Part shown: in pieces, positions 55,405-64,000 of the stretch | Layout of the letters: each line of letters opens with the position of its first letter | How positions within the stretch are numbered: the stretch's first letter is position 1 | Source of the DNA: CAIZGX01 sp964511555 | GTDB taxonomy: Bacteria; Bacteroidota; Bacteroidia; Flavobacteriales_D; Sanyastnellaceae | Assembly (NCBI GenBank): GCA_964511555.1 | Contig: CAZEFR010000005.1 | Coordinates: forward strand, 1 to 64,000 | Direction: 5' to 3' | Length of the DNA: 64,000 nt | The notes under the pieces: generated by a model | The model's database searches: none | Told to the model about the DNA's origin: nothing | Seen by the model: the letters and a program-made list of their open reading frames with translations, nothing else | Program-made: the position numbers and the translations under genes

Positions 55405-56459
55405 TACTTTTTTTCTTGAAGCTGAATCCGCTCCTCTGGCGTATTCGCATTGACTAAAAACTTTGAATCTTTAACAGGAAGAATTTCAACGGTTCGATTG
55501 AAAAGCATCTTCCGCGGACAGCTCTTTCCGTTCACCCAAACTTTCATCAAGGCAGAAAAAGATTTTGGTTCGTAGATGGAACACAACGGCTCTGGACCTG
55601 CGTCTAATGGCGATTCATAACACGTAGCAAACGCTTTCGTATTTCTATTCTTCAACAAAAATTCGAGTTCTTCTTTTTGCAAATTCGGAAGGTCACATGC
55701 CACAACTAAGAATGCGGCTTTTGGAAATGTTCGCATGGCGGAAGCGATTCCTCCAAGCGGACCTGCACTTTGTATTTGATCCGCAATAAACGGTCTTTTC
55801 AAGAACGCATATTTTTCCTTTTGTTCTTCCCTAACGGAAAGAAAAACTTCCAACCCTAATTCTTCCAACAACACAACCAAATGTTCGGCTTGCGTTCTTT
55901 CATGATATTGAATAAGCCCCTTCTCTTCGCCCATGCGGCTGCTCTTCCCTCCCAATAAAACCAAGGCTTTTATAGGCGAAACTTCAAAGAAGGTTGAAAC
56001 GAATTCAAGTACTTCTTCCTTCGACATAAAAATTTTAGTTTCGGGTTGAAGGAAGGGATGAACAAACGCAGGAACCTCTGTCATTCCTTCCGGAAGGACA
56101 ACGGCTAACACGTTGGCTAGTTCTGCGCTGCGCTTGACTAAACTCTTTTCTTTTTCAAGATTAACAAAAATGATTTGGTTGGAAGCCGCATGGTGATTGC
56201 CGTTGACTAACGCCCCATCGAATTCCTGAAGCACCGTTTGATCGAGTCCTGTTTCTTCCTGAAGAACAAAATGATTTTCGTGTGTGGTTATTCCGAATGA
56301 ATAATCTGAATTTCCTTCAGCGTGAGAAGCATCGACATAAGCCAAACGCTGATTCACTTCCAACTGAAAATAACTCACCCACTTTTTAATTTCTTCGCAA
56401 GTGGTGCCATATAGCGCCAGCTCGCGGGAGTGCCAATTCGATTTTGATTGAAGGTTCAT
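55404..56459 (-). CDS. mobA: Molybdenum cofactor guanylyltransferase with extra N-terminal domain
   Basis: From the ATG at 56459 the protein has 351 residues. The C-terminal ~195 residues are MobA: ALVLLGGKSSRMGEEKGLI (GTP loop), AGPLGGIASAM and VVACDLPNLQ (metal Asp). It adds GMP to molybdopterin to make MGD. The first ~155 residues are not MobA, with no P-loop seen, so MobB fusion is not supported. The start overlaps moaC (ATGA). The YdeP-like enzyme at 16-18 kb would need MGD. Confidence 0.85.
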   Translation of the reverse strand: MNLQSKSNWHSRELALYGTTCEEIKKWVSYFQLEVNQRLAYVDASHAEGNSDYSFGITTHENHFVLQEETGLDQTVLQEFDGALVNGNHHAASNQIIFVNLEKEKSLVKRSAELANVLAVVLPEGMTEVPAFVHPFLQPETKIFMSKEEVLEFVSTFFEVSPIKALVLLGGKSSRMGEEKGLIQYHERTQAEHLVVLLEELGLEVFLSVREEQKEKYAFLKRPFIADQIQSAGPLGGIASAMRTFPKAAFLVVACDLPNLQKEELEFLLKNRNTKAFATCYESPLDAGPEPLCSIYEPKSFSALMKVWVNGKSCPRKMLFNRTVEILPVKDSKFLVNANTPEERIQLQEKK

Positions 56460-56932
56460 TGCCAAGCGCTGTACGTCGATTTTCCACCTGACTTTTCCAT
56501 GAGCTTAATGCCGCCTATTTCCATATCGAAACTCATAGCTTTGCACATGTCATATATCGTAAGGGCAGCTACAGAAGCACCTGTGAGCGCTTCCATTTCA
56601 ACCCCAGTCTTACCGAAGGTTTTCACCGTGCAAAGAATGTGTGCGCCTTTCTCTGTCTTTTCAATTTGCACCTCAATGCCCGTAATGGCAAGCGGATGAC
56701 ACAGAGGAATTAAACTTGAGGTCTGCTTCACACCCTGAATACCCGCAATACGAGCGGTTTGGAACACCGGTCCTTTGGGCGACTGGTATTCGTTATTTCG
56801 AAACAATTGATTCAAGTTTTCCGGAAAAACAATTTCTGCAACAGCCTTTGCTTGGCGTAGGGTCTCGCGTTTTTCAGATACGTCGACCATAGCGGCGTTT
56901 CCATTTTCATTTACATGCGACAAGTGTTCCAT
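56456..56932 (-). CDS. moaC: Cyclic pyranopterin monophosphate synthase
   Basis: A 158-residue MoaC. AAMVDVSEKRETLRQAKA at the start, KGPVFQTARIAGIQGVKQTSSLIPLCHPLAITG in the middle, and VEMEALTGASVAALTIYDMCKA carry the family's active residues. It turns the MoaA product into cPMP in molybdenum-cofactor synthesis. MoaA is not in the window. The ATG at 56932 follows a perfect -7 element by 5 bp. Confidence 0.94.
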   Translation of the reverse strand: MEHLSHVNENGNAAMVDVSEKRETLRQAKAVAEIVFPENLNQLFRNNEYQSPKGPVFQTARIAGIQGVKQTSSLIPLCHPLAITGIEVQIEKTEKGAHILCTVKTFGKTGVEMEALTGASVAALTIYDMCKAMSFDMEIGGIKLMEKSGGKSTYSAWQ

Positions 56933-56937
56933 AAAGT

Positions 56938-56945
56938 CAAATTTA
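56938..56945 (-). promoter_or_regulatory. -7 element of moaC-mobA (leaderless candidate)
   Basis: TAAATTTG on the minus strand, a perfect TAnnTTTG, 5 bp before the moaC ATG. Confidence 0.5.
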
Positions 56946-57031
56946 GAACAGGAATGTGATTATTAAATCTTTTTAGCAAAGAAGACAACCTTTTCGAGGT
57001 TAAAAGGGTTTTATATTCGTTCAGTTAATAA

Positions 57032-59743
57032 ATGAAAAATAAAATCAAATACTCTCCCTCGAGCAAACCCTTTGGACTCTTGCTTTTGCTGGCGTTGTTT
57101 ACATTTTCTTTTTCGTTGAATGCCTCTCACTTAATTGGGGGTGAAATTTATTACACGCACACTTCAGGAAACAACTACACCATAACCCTAAAAATCTTCC
57201 GCGACTGTGGACCTGCAAATGTGAATGGAACAGGTTTCGACGATGCTGTTTCCATTGGCATATTTACAAGCAACAATAATCTGTACACAGACCTTTCAAT
57301 AAACTTAATTAGCTCGAACGTCTCGGTTATTCCTATAACCCTTAACAATCCTTGTTTTGTTCTACCTCCGGATATTTGCGTAGAGCAGGCCATTTATACG
57401 GGCAGTGTGAATCTTCCACCAACGCCTGGCGGATATAACATTGTTCATCAGCGTTGTTGCTTTCAGCCAAGCATTGATAATTTAATTTCGCCACAGTCGC
57501 AAGGTGTCTCCTACGTAGCCCATGTTCCGGGCACAAGTGAGCTGGCCGTAGGATTCAACTCAAGTCCACGCTTCACGAACTTTCCTCCACCTGCACTTTG
57601 TAAAGACGCTTCTTTCACCTTCGACCATTCAGCTATAGACCCCGATGGAGATGTAATTGTTTATTCGTTTTGCGCGCCCTATTTGTTCGCAGACCAGTTC
57701 AATCCAATGCCCACCCCGCCAGACAATCCGCCTTACCCGAATTTAACCTACGGCCCGGGCTTTTCTCCAACTTACCCGATCACAAGCAACCCCGCAATGG
57801 GCATTAATCCAACTACCGGACTAATCAGCGGAACAGCCACGCAAGTCGGACAATACACCATTACCGTTTGTGCTGAAGAATACCGCAACGGCGTTTACAT
57901 TTCAACCACGCGAAGAACATTTCAATTTAATGTAACACTCTGCGATCAGTCCATCATTGCTAGCATTCCTGAGCAAACTTCAGTTTGCAATGGACTTGAG
58001 ATTAGCCTGAACAATCAAAGTGTGAATTCAAGTTTTTGGTCATGGGATTTTGGGGTTCCGTTCGAAAATACCGACGTAAGCACAGAGGAGAATCCAACCT
58101 TTACATACCCCACTCCTGGAACATACACCATTACTCTTGTCGCCAATCCTGGCTGGTCTTGTTCAGATACCGCAACTGCAACGTATACGGTATATCCTGA
58201 AATAGATCCTATAATTACAGTTGAAGATTATGCCTGTGTGAATCAACTCGATACATATGATTTCCTAGGATCAGCAACCTTCGTGGCGAACAACGGAACA
58301 CTCCTTTGGAACTTCGGTCCGAACTCCATTCCTTCCAGCTCTGACGTGGTTCATCCGCAAGGAATTATTTTCGATTCAAATGAAGCCGTTCATTCCATAA
58401 CGCTTACTGCAACAGCTAGTAACGGTTGCTCCCAAGACACTACAATTACCATTGTGAATCCGCCCGATCCCGTGGCTGTTATTCCCGAACAATCTACCTT
58501 CTGTGACGGACTGACATACACCTTCGGAAACAATTCCCAAAACGCCACAGCGTATTGGTGGGAATTCAATACGATTTTCAACGGCGATTATTCCGACGAC
58601 TTTGAACCACAATTTTCTTTTCCTGACACAGGAAGTTATACCATTCAGCTCATTGCTTTCGCTCCCTTTACTTGTCCAGACACCACAACGAATTTCATTG
58701 AGATTCAAGGCAATTTAATTCCTTCCTTCCCAGCGCAATCGGCACAGTGTCTTTCAACCAACAGCTTCGATTTTCAGGCCGTTGGGGCGAACACCAACTT
58801 CGCAACTTACCTGTGGGATTTCGGAAGCCCCGATATACCCAATTCAACCAGCGCGAATCCGCAAAACATTCAGTACAACCAAGAAGGAACTTACCTCGTT
58901 ACCTTAACGATTACCGATCACGGCTGCACAGAATCGTACATTGACGATGTCTGGGTTCCGATAGACCCTTCGCTCGACCCCTCCATTTTTCCGGCTGCGG
59001 GTTGCCCTCCCGTTTTCGGAACCTTCAACGCCATTGCGCAGAGCAACACGCAATTGTTTTACGAATGGGATTTTGGAGATGGATCAGGAAGCTCTCAACA
59101 AAACAACTTACATATTTACAACACCCCCGGAACGTACGACGTTTCGCTTATGGTATACAGTGTAACCGGGTGCATTGATACGCTTTATCAAAGTTTGAAC
59201 GATGCTATAGTTGTTTATCCGCTTCCCAATGCCGGATTCTCTATTGTTCCGCAAACCGTCGACATCTTAAGTCCGAATACAACCGTAACAGATTTGTCTA
59301 ATGGAGCAATAGACTGCATCTACTCCATGTCAGACGGAGGATCGAGCACCGACTGTAATTTCCCATACGACTGGACCGAAGCCGGCATTCAAACCATAAC
59401 GCAAACGGTTACCAATGAATACGGATGCATTGATCAGGCAACCGGAGAAGTTATCGTAAGCGGATTCCTATTTTACGCACCGAACAGTTTCTCTCCGAAT
59501 GGAGACGGTATTAACGACGTTTGGATTGCCGAATCTACTGGTATAACCAGTTACAGCTTGAAAATATACGATCGATGGGGACAGGTCATTTTTGAAACCA
59601 ACAATCCGAATGAAGCCTGGACCGGCAATGTCTTAGGCGGAGAATATTTCGCGGCAAACGGGGTCTACAATTACCAGATAACCATGAAAGATTTGATTGA
59701 ATTGCCGCACGAATTTTCGGGACACATCGTGCTCTTTAGATAA
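57032..59743 (+). CDS. PKD-repeat surface protein with gliding-motility-associated (T9SS type B) C-terminus
   Basis: A 903-residue secreted protein. Signal peptide to about 35 (LLLLALFTFSFSLNASH); an N-terminal domain begins HLIGGEIYYTHTSGNNYTITLKIFRDC. The middle has four or more PKD-like units (SFWSWDFGVPFENTDVS, FATYLWDFGSPDIP, FYEWDFGDGSG). The end is the type B domain (APNSFSPNGDGINDVWIAE, IYDRWGQVIFE, NGVYNYQITMKD). Function is probably adhesion or gliding; the substrate is unknown. A TATATTCG element lies at 57012-57019. Confidence 0.88.
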   Translation: MKNKIKYSPSSKPFGLLLLLALFTFSFSLNASHLIGGEIYYTHTSGNNYTITLKIFRDCGPANVNGTGFDDAVSIGIFTSNNNLYTDLSINLISSNVSVIPITLNNPCFVLPPDICVEQAIYTGSVNLPPTPGGYNIVHQRCCFQPSIDNLISPQSQGVSYVAHVPGTSELAVGFNSSPRFTNFPPPALCKDASFTFDHSAIDPDGDVIVYSFCAPYLFADQFNPMPTPPDNPPYPNLTYGPGFSPTYPITSNPAMGINPTTGLISGTATQVGQYTITVCAEEYRNGVYISTTRRTFQFNVTLCDQSIIASIPEQTSVCNGLEISLNNQSVNSSFWSWDFGVPFENTDVSTEENPTFTYPTPGTYTITLVANPGWSCSDTATATYTVYPEIDPIITVEDYACVNQLDTYDFLGSATFVANNGTLLWNFGPNSIPSSSDVVHPQGIIFDSNEAVHSITLTATASNGCSQDTTITIVNPPDPVAVIPEQSTFCDGLTYTFGNNSQNATAYWWEFNTIFNGDYSDDFEPQFSFPDTGSYTIQLIAFAPFTCPDTTTNFIEIQGNLIPSFPAQSAQCLSTNSFDFQAVGANTNFATYLWDFGSPDIPNSTSANPQNIQYNQEGTYLVTLTITDHGCTESYIDDVWVPIDPSLDPSIFPAAGCPPVFGTFNAIAQSNTQLFYEWDFGDGSGSSQQNNLHIYNTPGTYDVSLMVYSVTGCIDTLYQSLNDAIVVYPLPNAGFSIVPQTVDILSPNTTVTDLSNGAIDCIYSMSDGGSSTDCNFPYDWTEAGIQTITQTVTNEYGCIDQATGEVIVSGFLFYAPNSFSPNGDGINDVWIAESTGITSYSLKIYDRWGQVIFETNNPNEAWTGNVLGGEYFAANGVYNYQITMKDLIELPHEFSGHIVLFR

Positions 59744-59747
59744 TTCT

Positions 59748-59770
59748 AAAAAAGGGAAGAGAGGGGAAAA
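59748..59770 (+). repeat. Purine-rich dispersed repeat, copy 5 (partial)
   Basis: AAAAGGGAAGAGAGGGGAAA immediately after the PKD-protein stop, matching the GGGAAGAGAGGGGAA part of the dapB copy. It is followed directly by mini-hairpin string E, the same neighbour relation (purine repeat beside string) as at 22.9 kb. Confidence 0.55.
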
Positions 59771-59771
59771 T

Positions 59772-59823
59772 TTGCGGCGCAAGAATGTTCTTCGAACGAA
59801 TGCCTCTGGCGAATGTCTGCGAC
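59772..59823 (+). repeat. Mini-hairpin string E (four hairpins, GAAT linkers)
   Basis: TTGC/GGC/GCAA, GTTC/TTC/GAAC, GCC/TCT/GGC and GTC/TGC/GAC, each separated by GAAT. GAAT is the complement of the ATTC linker in string C, and two units are close to those at 21.9 kb read on the other strand. It fills most of the 89 bp between two convergent genes. Confidence 0.82.
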
Positions 59824-59832
59824 TCCTTTTAA

Positions 59833-60852
59833 TTAGAATACAAAATTGAACGACACGTTGAATGCAAGTCCACGCATGTTGCGGGTGTTCTTGAACGGAA
59901 CCATGTAGTTCACCTTCGAATCAATTAAAACGTATTTATTCTTGAAAATTTCCAATCCTACAGCAGGAGCCAAGTATGCAAAGGTCTCTTTTTGCTTGTT
60001 ATTCGAGGCGAGCATTCCTCCGAAGGTATAGCCGCTGTAAAGATTGAAAAACTTTTTAGACCCTCTGCCCAAATGTCTTGAATAAAAATCTTGTCCGAAT
60101 CCAAAGACAAACATTTCTGAATAGTGCATCGTGTCCGGGTCTACTTTATTTGTGGTTTTGTAAGCTCCTAGCGTCGCGAAAGACTTTCCTTTGGTGAATA
60201 CATATTTCAAAAAAACACCCTGATAGTAGGGACTGCTGAGTGTATCAAAAGGCTCTTCAATTTGCAAATAAGAATATTCAACTCCAGGCATATTTATCCA
60301 CTGAACAGAGCTGGTCTGCGGAGTGTACGTCTCGTCTTCAATCTCTAAATCAACCACGTAATAATACTCCGTGTTCGTCAAATTATTCAAATCGGTTTGC
60401 GCCGTGCGAATGTTCGTCTCCCAATTCTTTAATTCTCTCCACAAGTTTTTGTATTGGTCTGTCTGTGCGTCCAACTTTTCCATCAATGAATTTTGAAGCG
60501 CAATCTGATCTTGGTAGTACTTAATGTTTCCCTTCAACTCTTCCACACGCGCCGTATTGTCTGTTGTGTTCAAGTTGTTTTCTGTGAACAACCCCATGTC
60601 TTTCACCACCTCTTTATATGCTGCAAACAGTTTTGGCTCAATACTGAAATTCACTGTAAATCTCAATGGAGATTCGTTCTGACGAGAAACCATAATGTTG
60701 TTGGAAGTAATGAACGTATTCATCTTCTGAACAGAAACCCAGTAATCTGTGGTTTGAATTCGCTGCTCCACCGTAGTTACTCTGTAACGAACCTGTGCAT
60801 TCAGAACAACAACCTGAACAACGGCTAACAAAAGGAAAATTAACTTTTTCAT
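59833..60852 (-). CDS. Exported protein with central coiled coil and C-terminal barrel-like region
   Basis: A 339-residue protein from the ATG at 60852 (MKKLIFLLLAVVQVVVLNAQ); an upstream ATG at 60870 overlaps the -7 element and is rejected. Residues about 95-165 look like a coiled coil (ARVEELKGNIKYYQDQIALQNSLMEKLDAQTDQ), preceded by a globular domain resembling DUF4349-type proteins. The C-terminal third alternates as outer-membrane strands and ends in Phe (FNVSFNFVF). No known family is certain. Confidence 0.65.
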   Translation of the reverse strand: MKKLIFLLLAVVQVVVLNAQVRYRVTTVEQRIQTTDYWVSVQKMNTFITSNNIMVSRQNESPLRFTVNFSIEPKLFAAYKEVVKDMGLFTENNLNTTDNTARVEELKGNIKYYQDQIALQNSLMEKLDAQTDQYKNLWRELKNWETNIRTAQTDLNNLTNTEYYYVVDLEIEDETYTPQTSSVQWINMPGVEYSYLQIEEPFDTLSSPYYQGVFLKYVFTKGKSFATLGAYKTTNKVDPDTMHYSEMFVFGFGQDFYSRHLGRGSKKFFNLYSGYTFGGMLASNNKQKETFAYLAPAVGLEIFKNKYVLIDSKVNYMVPFKNTRNMRGLAFNVSFNFVF

Positions 60853-60867
60853 TTCAACATATTTGCA

Positions 60868-60875
60868 CAAATATA
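60868..60875 (-). promoter_or_regulatory. -7 element of the exported protein gene
   Basis: TATATTTG on the minus strand, perfect TAnnTTTG, 15 bp before the ATG at 60852. Confidence 0.5.
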
Positions 60876-60896
60876 AGTGCGTCCGAACTTTAAGAT

Positions 60897-60904
60897 TAAC
60901 TTTG
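60897..60904 (+). promoter_or_regulatory. -7 element of ffh-purC
   Basis: TAACTTTG, perfect TAnnTTTG, 21 bp before the ATG at 60926. It lies back to back with the minus-strand element, 21 bp apart. Confidence 0.55.
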
Positions 60905-60925
60905 CATCCTCATTCGCAGAATACC

Positions 60926-62266
60926 ATGTTTGAAAATTTATCCGATAAGTTAGAAAGAGCGCTGAAAGTCTTAAAAGGACACGGCCAGATTACAGAAGTA
61001 AACGTTTCTGAAACATTGAAGGAAGTGCGTCGCGCACTTTTAGATTCCGACGTTAGTTACAAGACTGCGAAAGAGTTTGCCGACCGCGTGAAAGAAAAGG
61101 CGCTCGGACAAAAGGTATTGACTGCTATTAGCCCAGGCCAATTGTTGGTGAAGATTACCCAAGACGAGTTAAAAGAACTCATGGGCGGAGAGCACAGCGA
61201 ATTGAATTTCCAAGGCAACCCTGGTATTATCTTAATGAGCGGTTTGCAAGGTTCGGGTAAAACAACATTCTCTGGAAAGCTTGCGAATCATTTAAAAACG
61301 AAGAAAGGAAAGAATCCACTTTTGGTGGCTTGTGATATTTATCGTCCGGCTGCAATTAACCAATTGCATGTTGTCGGAGACAGCATTGGTGTTAAGGTCT
61401 ACAGCGAACCAGAAAACAAAGATGCCGTTTCAATAGCGAAAAACGCGTTAGCCTTCGCGAAGCAAAACGGATACAACGTTGTCATTGTCGATACTGCCGG
61501 CCGCTTGGCTGTAGACGAGCAGATGATGACCGAAATTGCTGCGGTGAAGGAAGCCCTTCAACCGACAGAGACGTTGTTCGTGGTAGATGCCATGACAGGA
61601 CAAGACGCTGTGAATACAGCGAAAGCCTTCCATGACCGTCTGAATTTTGATGGGGTAGTTCTCACCAAATTAGACGGTGACACCCGAGGTGGAGCTGCGT
61701 TAAGCATCAAGAGTGAAGTCAACAAACCCATCAAGTTTGTTGGTACCGGAGAGAAGATGGATGCGCTTGACGTATTCTATCCCGAGCGTATGGCGAGCCG
61801 TATTCTTGGCATGGGTGACGTGGTTTCTTTGGTTGAAAGAGCACAAGAGCAATTCGACGAAGAACAAGCGAAGCGTCTTGAAAAGAGAATCAAGAAAGAC
61901 CAATTCGATTTCAATGACTTCCTCGAACAAATCGGACAGATTAAGAAAATGGGAAGCATGAAAGACCTCATGGGTATGCTTCCCGGAATGGGTCAGTTGA
62001 AAAACGTTGATGTGAACGACGATGCGTTCAAGTATGTTGAAGCCATCATTCACAGTATGACTCCGGCTGAACGTTCGAACCCAAGCCTAATCAACCCTTC
62101 ACGTAAAGCCCGTATAGCCAAAGGATGCGGACGTCCGCTTGAAGAGGTGAACAAGTTGATGAAACAGTTCGATCAAACGCGTCAAATGATGAAGATGTTC
62201 ACCAACAAGAGCCAAATGGCTGCCATGATGAAGCAAGCGAATCAAATGAAAGGAATGAAAAGATAA
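60926..62266 (+). CDS. ffh: Signal recognition particle protein Ffh
   Basis: From the ATG at 60926 (MFENLSDKLERALKVLKG) 446 residues, the usual length. N domain to about 90, G domain with GLQGSGKTTFSGKLA (P-loop), DIYRPAAI, VDTAGRL, TKLDGDTRGGAAL and the GTGEKMDAL closing loop. The M domain binds 4.5S RNA and is Met-rich at the end (MMKMFTNKSQMAAMMKQANQMKGMKR). It targets inner-membrane proteins. An in-frame ATG at 60863 precedes the -7 element and is unlikely. Overlaps purC by one base. Confidence 0.95.
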   Translation: MFENLSDKLERALKVLKGHGQITEVNVSETLKEVRRALLDSDVSYKTAKEFADRVKEKALGQKVLTAISPGQLLVKITQDELKELMGGEHSELNFQGNPGIILMSGLQGSGKTTFSGKLANHLKTKKGKNPLLVACDIYRPAAINQLHVVGDSIGVKVYSEPENKDAVSIAKNALAFAKQNGYNVVIVDTAGRLAVDEQMMTEIAAVKEALQPTETLFVVDAMTGQDAVNTAKAFHDRLNFDGVVLTKLDGDTRGGAALSIKSEVNKPIKFVGTGEKMDALDVFYPERMASRILGMGDVVSLVERAQEQFDEEQAKRLEKRIKKDQFDFNDFLEQIGQIKKMGSMKDLMGMLPGMGQLKNVDVNDDAFKYVEAIIHSMTPAERSNPSLINPSRKARIAKGCGRPLEEVNKLMKQFDQTRQMMKMFTNKSQMAAMMKQANQMKGMKR

Positions 62267-63216
62267 TGGAAGCACTCGCAGGAACTCAATTCACTTTCCC
62301 GAATCAAACCAACTTTTACAAAGGCAAGGTTCGCGATGTATACAGCATTGGTGCAGATCTTTTGGTAATGGTAGCTTCAGACAGAATCTCTGCATTCGAC
62401 GTGGTTTTGCCACGCGCTATTCCGTTCAAAGGACAAGTCTTGAATCAGATTGCAGAACGCATGTTGAATGAAACGGCTGACGTCGTTCCAAACTGGAAAA
62501 TGGCTTCTCCTGATCCAAACGTCACCATAGGAAAACGCTGCGAACCCTTCGCAGTGGAAATGGTTATTCGCGGATATTTAACTGGACACGCTTGGAGGAC
62601 CTACAGCAGCGGGCTTCGCACGTTGTGCGGTGTTTCGCTTCCGGAAGGATTGAAAGAACACGACAAGCTTCCTTCCCCCATCATTACTCCGACTACAAAA
62701 GCTTCCGAAGGTCACGACGAAGACATCAGTCGCGAAGAGATCATAGCGCAAGGAATCGTGTCTGCCGAAGACTACGCTATGCTTGAAAAATATACCCACG
62801 CCCTTTACGAGCGCGGAACTGAATTGGCTTTGAAACGCGGGTTAATTCTCGTTGACACGAAGTATGAATTCGGAAAGCACAACGGTGAAGTGGTTCTTAT
62901 GGACGAGATTCACACCCCCGACTCTTCTCGTTATTTTTATGCTGAAGGCTATGCAGAACGTCAGGCTGCTGGCGAAAAGCAACGCCAACTTTCGAAAGAA
63001 TTCGTTCGCGAATGGTTAATCAGTGAAGGCTTCATGGGCAAGGAAGGTCAAGAAGTACCTGCCATGTCAGATTCTTGGTTGGAAGAAATTAGCAATCGAT
63101 ACATTGAACTTTTCGAAAAGGTTACCGGCGATTCGTTCATAAAACAAGATTATTCAAACGTCGAAAAACGCGTAGAAGGCAATATTCGTGAGGCTTTGAA
63201 CACCCTTCAATCCTAA
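62266..63216 (+). CDS. purC: Phosphoribosylaminoimidazole-succinocarboxamide synthase
   Basis: A 316-residue SAICAR synthase, longer than the E. coli enzyme and like the yeast-type form. Motifs: YKGKVRDVYSIGADLLVMVASDRISAFDVVLP at the start, VVRGYLTG-type EMVIRGYLTGHAWR, TPTTKASEGHDEDIS, and VLMDEIHTPDSSRYF with the metal Asp and Glu. Makes SAICAR from CAIR, aspartate and ATP in purine synthesis. ATG overlaps the ffh stop (TAATG). Confidence 0.94.
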   Translation: MEALAGTQFTFPNQTNFYKGKVRDVYSIGADLLVMVASDRISAFDVVLPRAIPFKGQVLNQIAERMLNETADVVPNWKMASPDPNVTIGKRCEPFAVEMVIRGYLTGHAWRTYSSGLRTLCGVSLPEGLKEHDKLPSPIITPTTKASEGHDEDISREEIIAQGIVSAEDYAMLEKYTHALYERGTELALKRGLILVDTKYEFGKHNGEVVLMDEIHTPDSSRYFYAEGYAERQAAGEKQRQLSKEFVREWLISEGFMGKEGQEVPAMSDSWLEEISNRYIELFEKVTGDSFIKQDYSNVEKRVEGNIREALNTLQS

Positions 63217-63271
63217 TTTATTTCAGTTCATATCTTACTGAAATAGAAAGGTCGTTTTTGCAAGAAATACC

Positions 63272-63279
63272 TATCTTTG
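63272..63279 (+). promoter_or_regulatory. -7 element of sucA
   Basis: TATCTTTG, perfect TAnnTTTG, 24 bp before the ATG at 63304. Confidence 0.55.
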
Positions 63280-63303
63280 GAGCCGTATTTTCAAACGAAA
63301 GCG

Positions 63304-64000
63304 ATGGACGATAATTCTTATCTCGGCAATGCCGATGTGAACACGATTGAAGCGCTGTATAATCAATACCAGCAAGATCCCTCTTCTCTAGATATTTCTT
63401 GGAGACGTTTTTTCGAAGGATTCGAATTTCAACACTCCTCTTTTCCTGTTCTCTCGAGAGACACTGCATCTATCGGCGACGATGGCATGCACAAGGAATT
63501 CAAGGTCATAAACCTTATCAATGCCTACCGTCAACGCGGGCACTTATTCACCCATACCAATCCGGTCCGCGAGCGCAGAAAGTACTCTCCTACCCTTGAC
63601 ATTGAAAACTTCGGACTTACCAAAGCAGACCTCGAATCTGTTTTTCATGCCGGTGTTGAAGTGGGATTGGGCGATGTGAAATTGAAAGACATCATTGCGC
63701 ATTTACAATCTTGCTACTGCGAAAGCATTGGCGCAGAGTACATGTATATCCGCGACCCTGAAAAAATTCAATGGTTGCGCTCTCGCTTGGAAGCGGTGAA
63801 AAAGACCCCGTTCACCTCAGAAGAGAAGAAACAAATCTTCGACATGGTGAACAAGGCAACCACCTTCGAACAATACATTCAGCGCAAGTTTGTTGGACAA
63901 AAGCGTTTCAGTGTTGAAGGATGTGAAGCTGTAGTTCCTGCAATGGACTATATGGTTAGAGACGGCGCCGACAAAGGCGTTTCTGAATTTGTAATTGGAA
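63304..64000 (+). CDS. sucA: 2-oxoglutarate dehydrogenase E1 component (5' part)
   Basis: 232 codons before the right edge; the full protein would be about 900 residues. The start MDDNSYLGNADVNTIEALYNQYQQDPSSLDISWRRFFEGF is the usual N-terminal segment of SucA, followed by LINAYRQRGHLFTHTNPVRERR. IGAEYMYIRDPEKIQWLRSRLE and QYIQRKFVGQKRFSVEGCEAVVPAMDYM lie just before the thiamine-diphosphate domain, which is off the window. With E2 and the LpdA at 43.8 kb it oxidises 2-oxoglutarate to succinyl-CoA. Confidence 0.95.
   Translation, partial: MDDNSYLGNADVNTIEALYNQYQQDPSSLDISWRRFFEGFEFQHSSFPVLSRDTASIGDDGMHKEFKVINLINAYRQRGHLFTHTNPVRERRKYSPTLDIENFGLTKADLESVFHAGVEVGLGDVKLKDIIAHLQSCYCESIGAEYMYIRDPEKIQWLRSRLEAVKKTPFTSEEKKQIFDMVNKATTFEQYIQRKFVGQKRFSVEGCEAVVPAMDYMVRDGADKGVSEFVIG

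Noticed and set aside
55404..56459. MobB-MobA fusion
   Set aside because: The N-terminal 155 residues show no P-loop, so a MobB domain cannot be claimed.

Overview
The window is one 64 kb piece of a draft genome from the phylum Bacteroidota, most likely a flavobacteria-like lineage. Supporting evidence: the gliding gene gldG with its DUF4340 partner; several secreted proteins with type IX secretion (T9SS) sorting domains, including one gliding-motility-associated (type B) C-terminus; a TamL-type lipoprotein Omp85; the order parA-parB-DUF5683-dapB-lepB-wbqC; almost no Shine-Dalgarno sites; and many promoters with the Bacteroidota -7 element TAnnTTTG. A run of 100 N flanked by a duplicated 55-nt sequence shows that the piece is a scaffold. 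No rRNA or tRNA gene was recognised; the one RNA gene is rnpB.

Layout. 1-3.7 kb: a large FG-GAP/ASPIC surface protein (cut by the left edge) and purine nucleoside phosphorylase. 3.9-9.3 kb: the parAB-dapB-lepB-wbqC operon. 9.4-12.1 kb: gldG and its DUF4340 partner. 12.1-18.5 kb: RNA methyltransferase, tamL, plsC and a YdeP/FdhF-like molybdopterin oxidoreductase. 18.5-23 kb: an accessory, repeat-rich island holding a REP-associated tyrosine transposase between two REP pairs, a frameshifted small membrane gene, a LamG/T9SS protein, an XRE regulator and a HigBA toxin-antitoxin pair. 23-34.7 kb: recQ, rlmI-like, S1-domain protein, secreted proteins, threonine aldolase, subtilase and holA. 34.7-42.9 kb: glycosylasparaginase, a PPAD-like deiminase, an MltF-like transglycosylase, acpH-like, glmM and cysteine desulfurase. 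42.9-52.8 kb: lpd, adk-obgE, two tandem OmpA-type proteins, hemE, MOSC, a UbiA prenyltransferase and Fic. 52.8-57 kb: MFS transporter, methyltransferase, rnpB, mobA and moaC. 57-64 kb: a PKD/gliding C-terminal protein, ffh-purC and the start of sucA.

The most interesting signal is a set of 'mini-hairpin strings': head-to-tail series of tiny inverted repeats (usually 3-5 bp arms around a 3-nt loop, mostly GNA or its complement TNC closed by C-G), separated by fixed 3-5 nt linkers. They occur at 9075-9139 (inside the wbqC-like gene), 18515-18661 (running into a REP pair), 21751-21973, 22782-22927 and 59772-59823. The arms differ between copies but stay complementary, so structure seems to be conserved rather than sequence. 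Three of the five strings cluster around the single-strand-DNA HUH transposase gene. A second, unrelated purine-rich repeat has five copies; three lie inside reading frames (dapB, the S1-domain protein and a signal peptide). Repeats also supply the last codons of the transposase and of the HigA antitoxin.

Molybdenum-cofactor genes (moaC, mobA, a MOSC protein) fit the YdeP-like oxidoreductase. Several genes (rlmI, moaC, hemE, MOSC) have the -7 element only 4-6 nt before the ATG, which suggests leaderless mRNAs.
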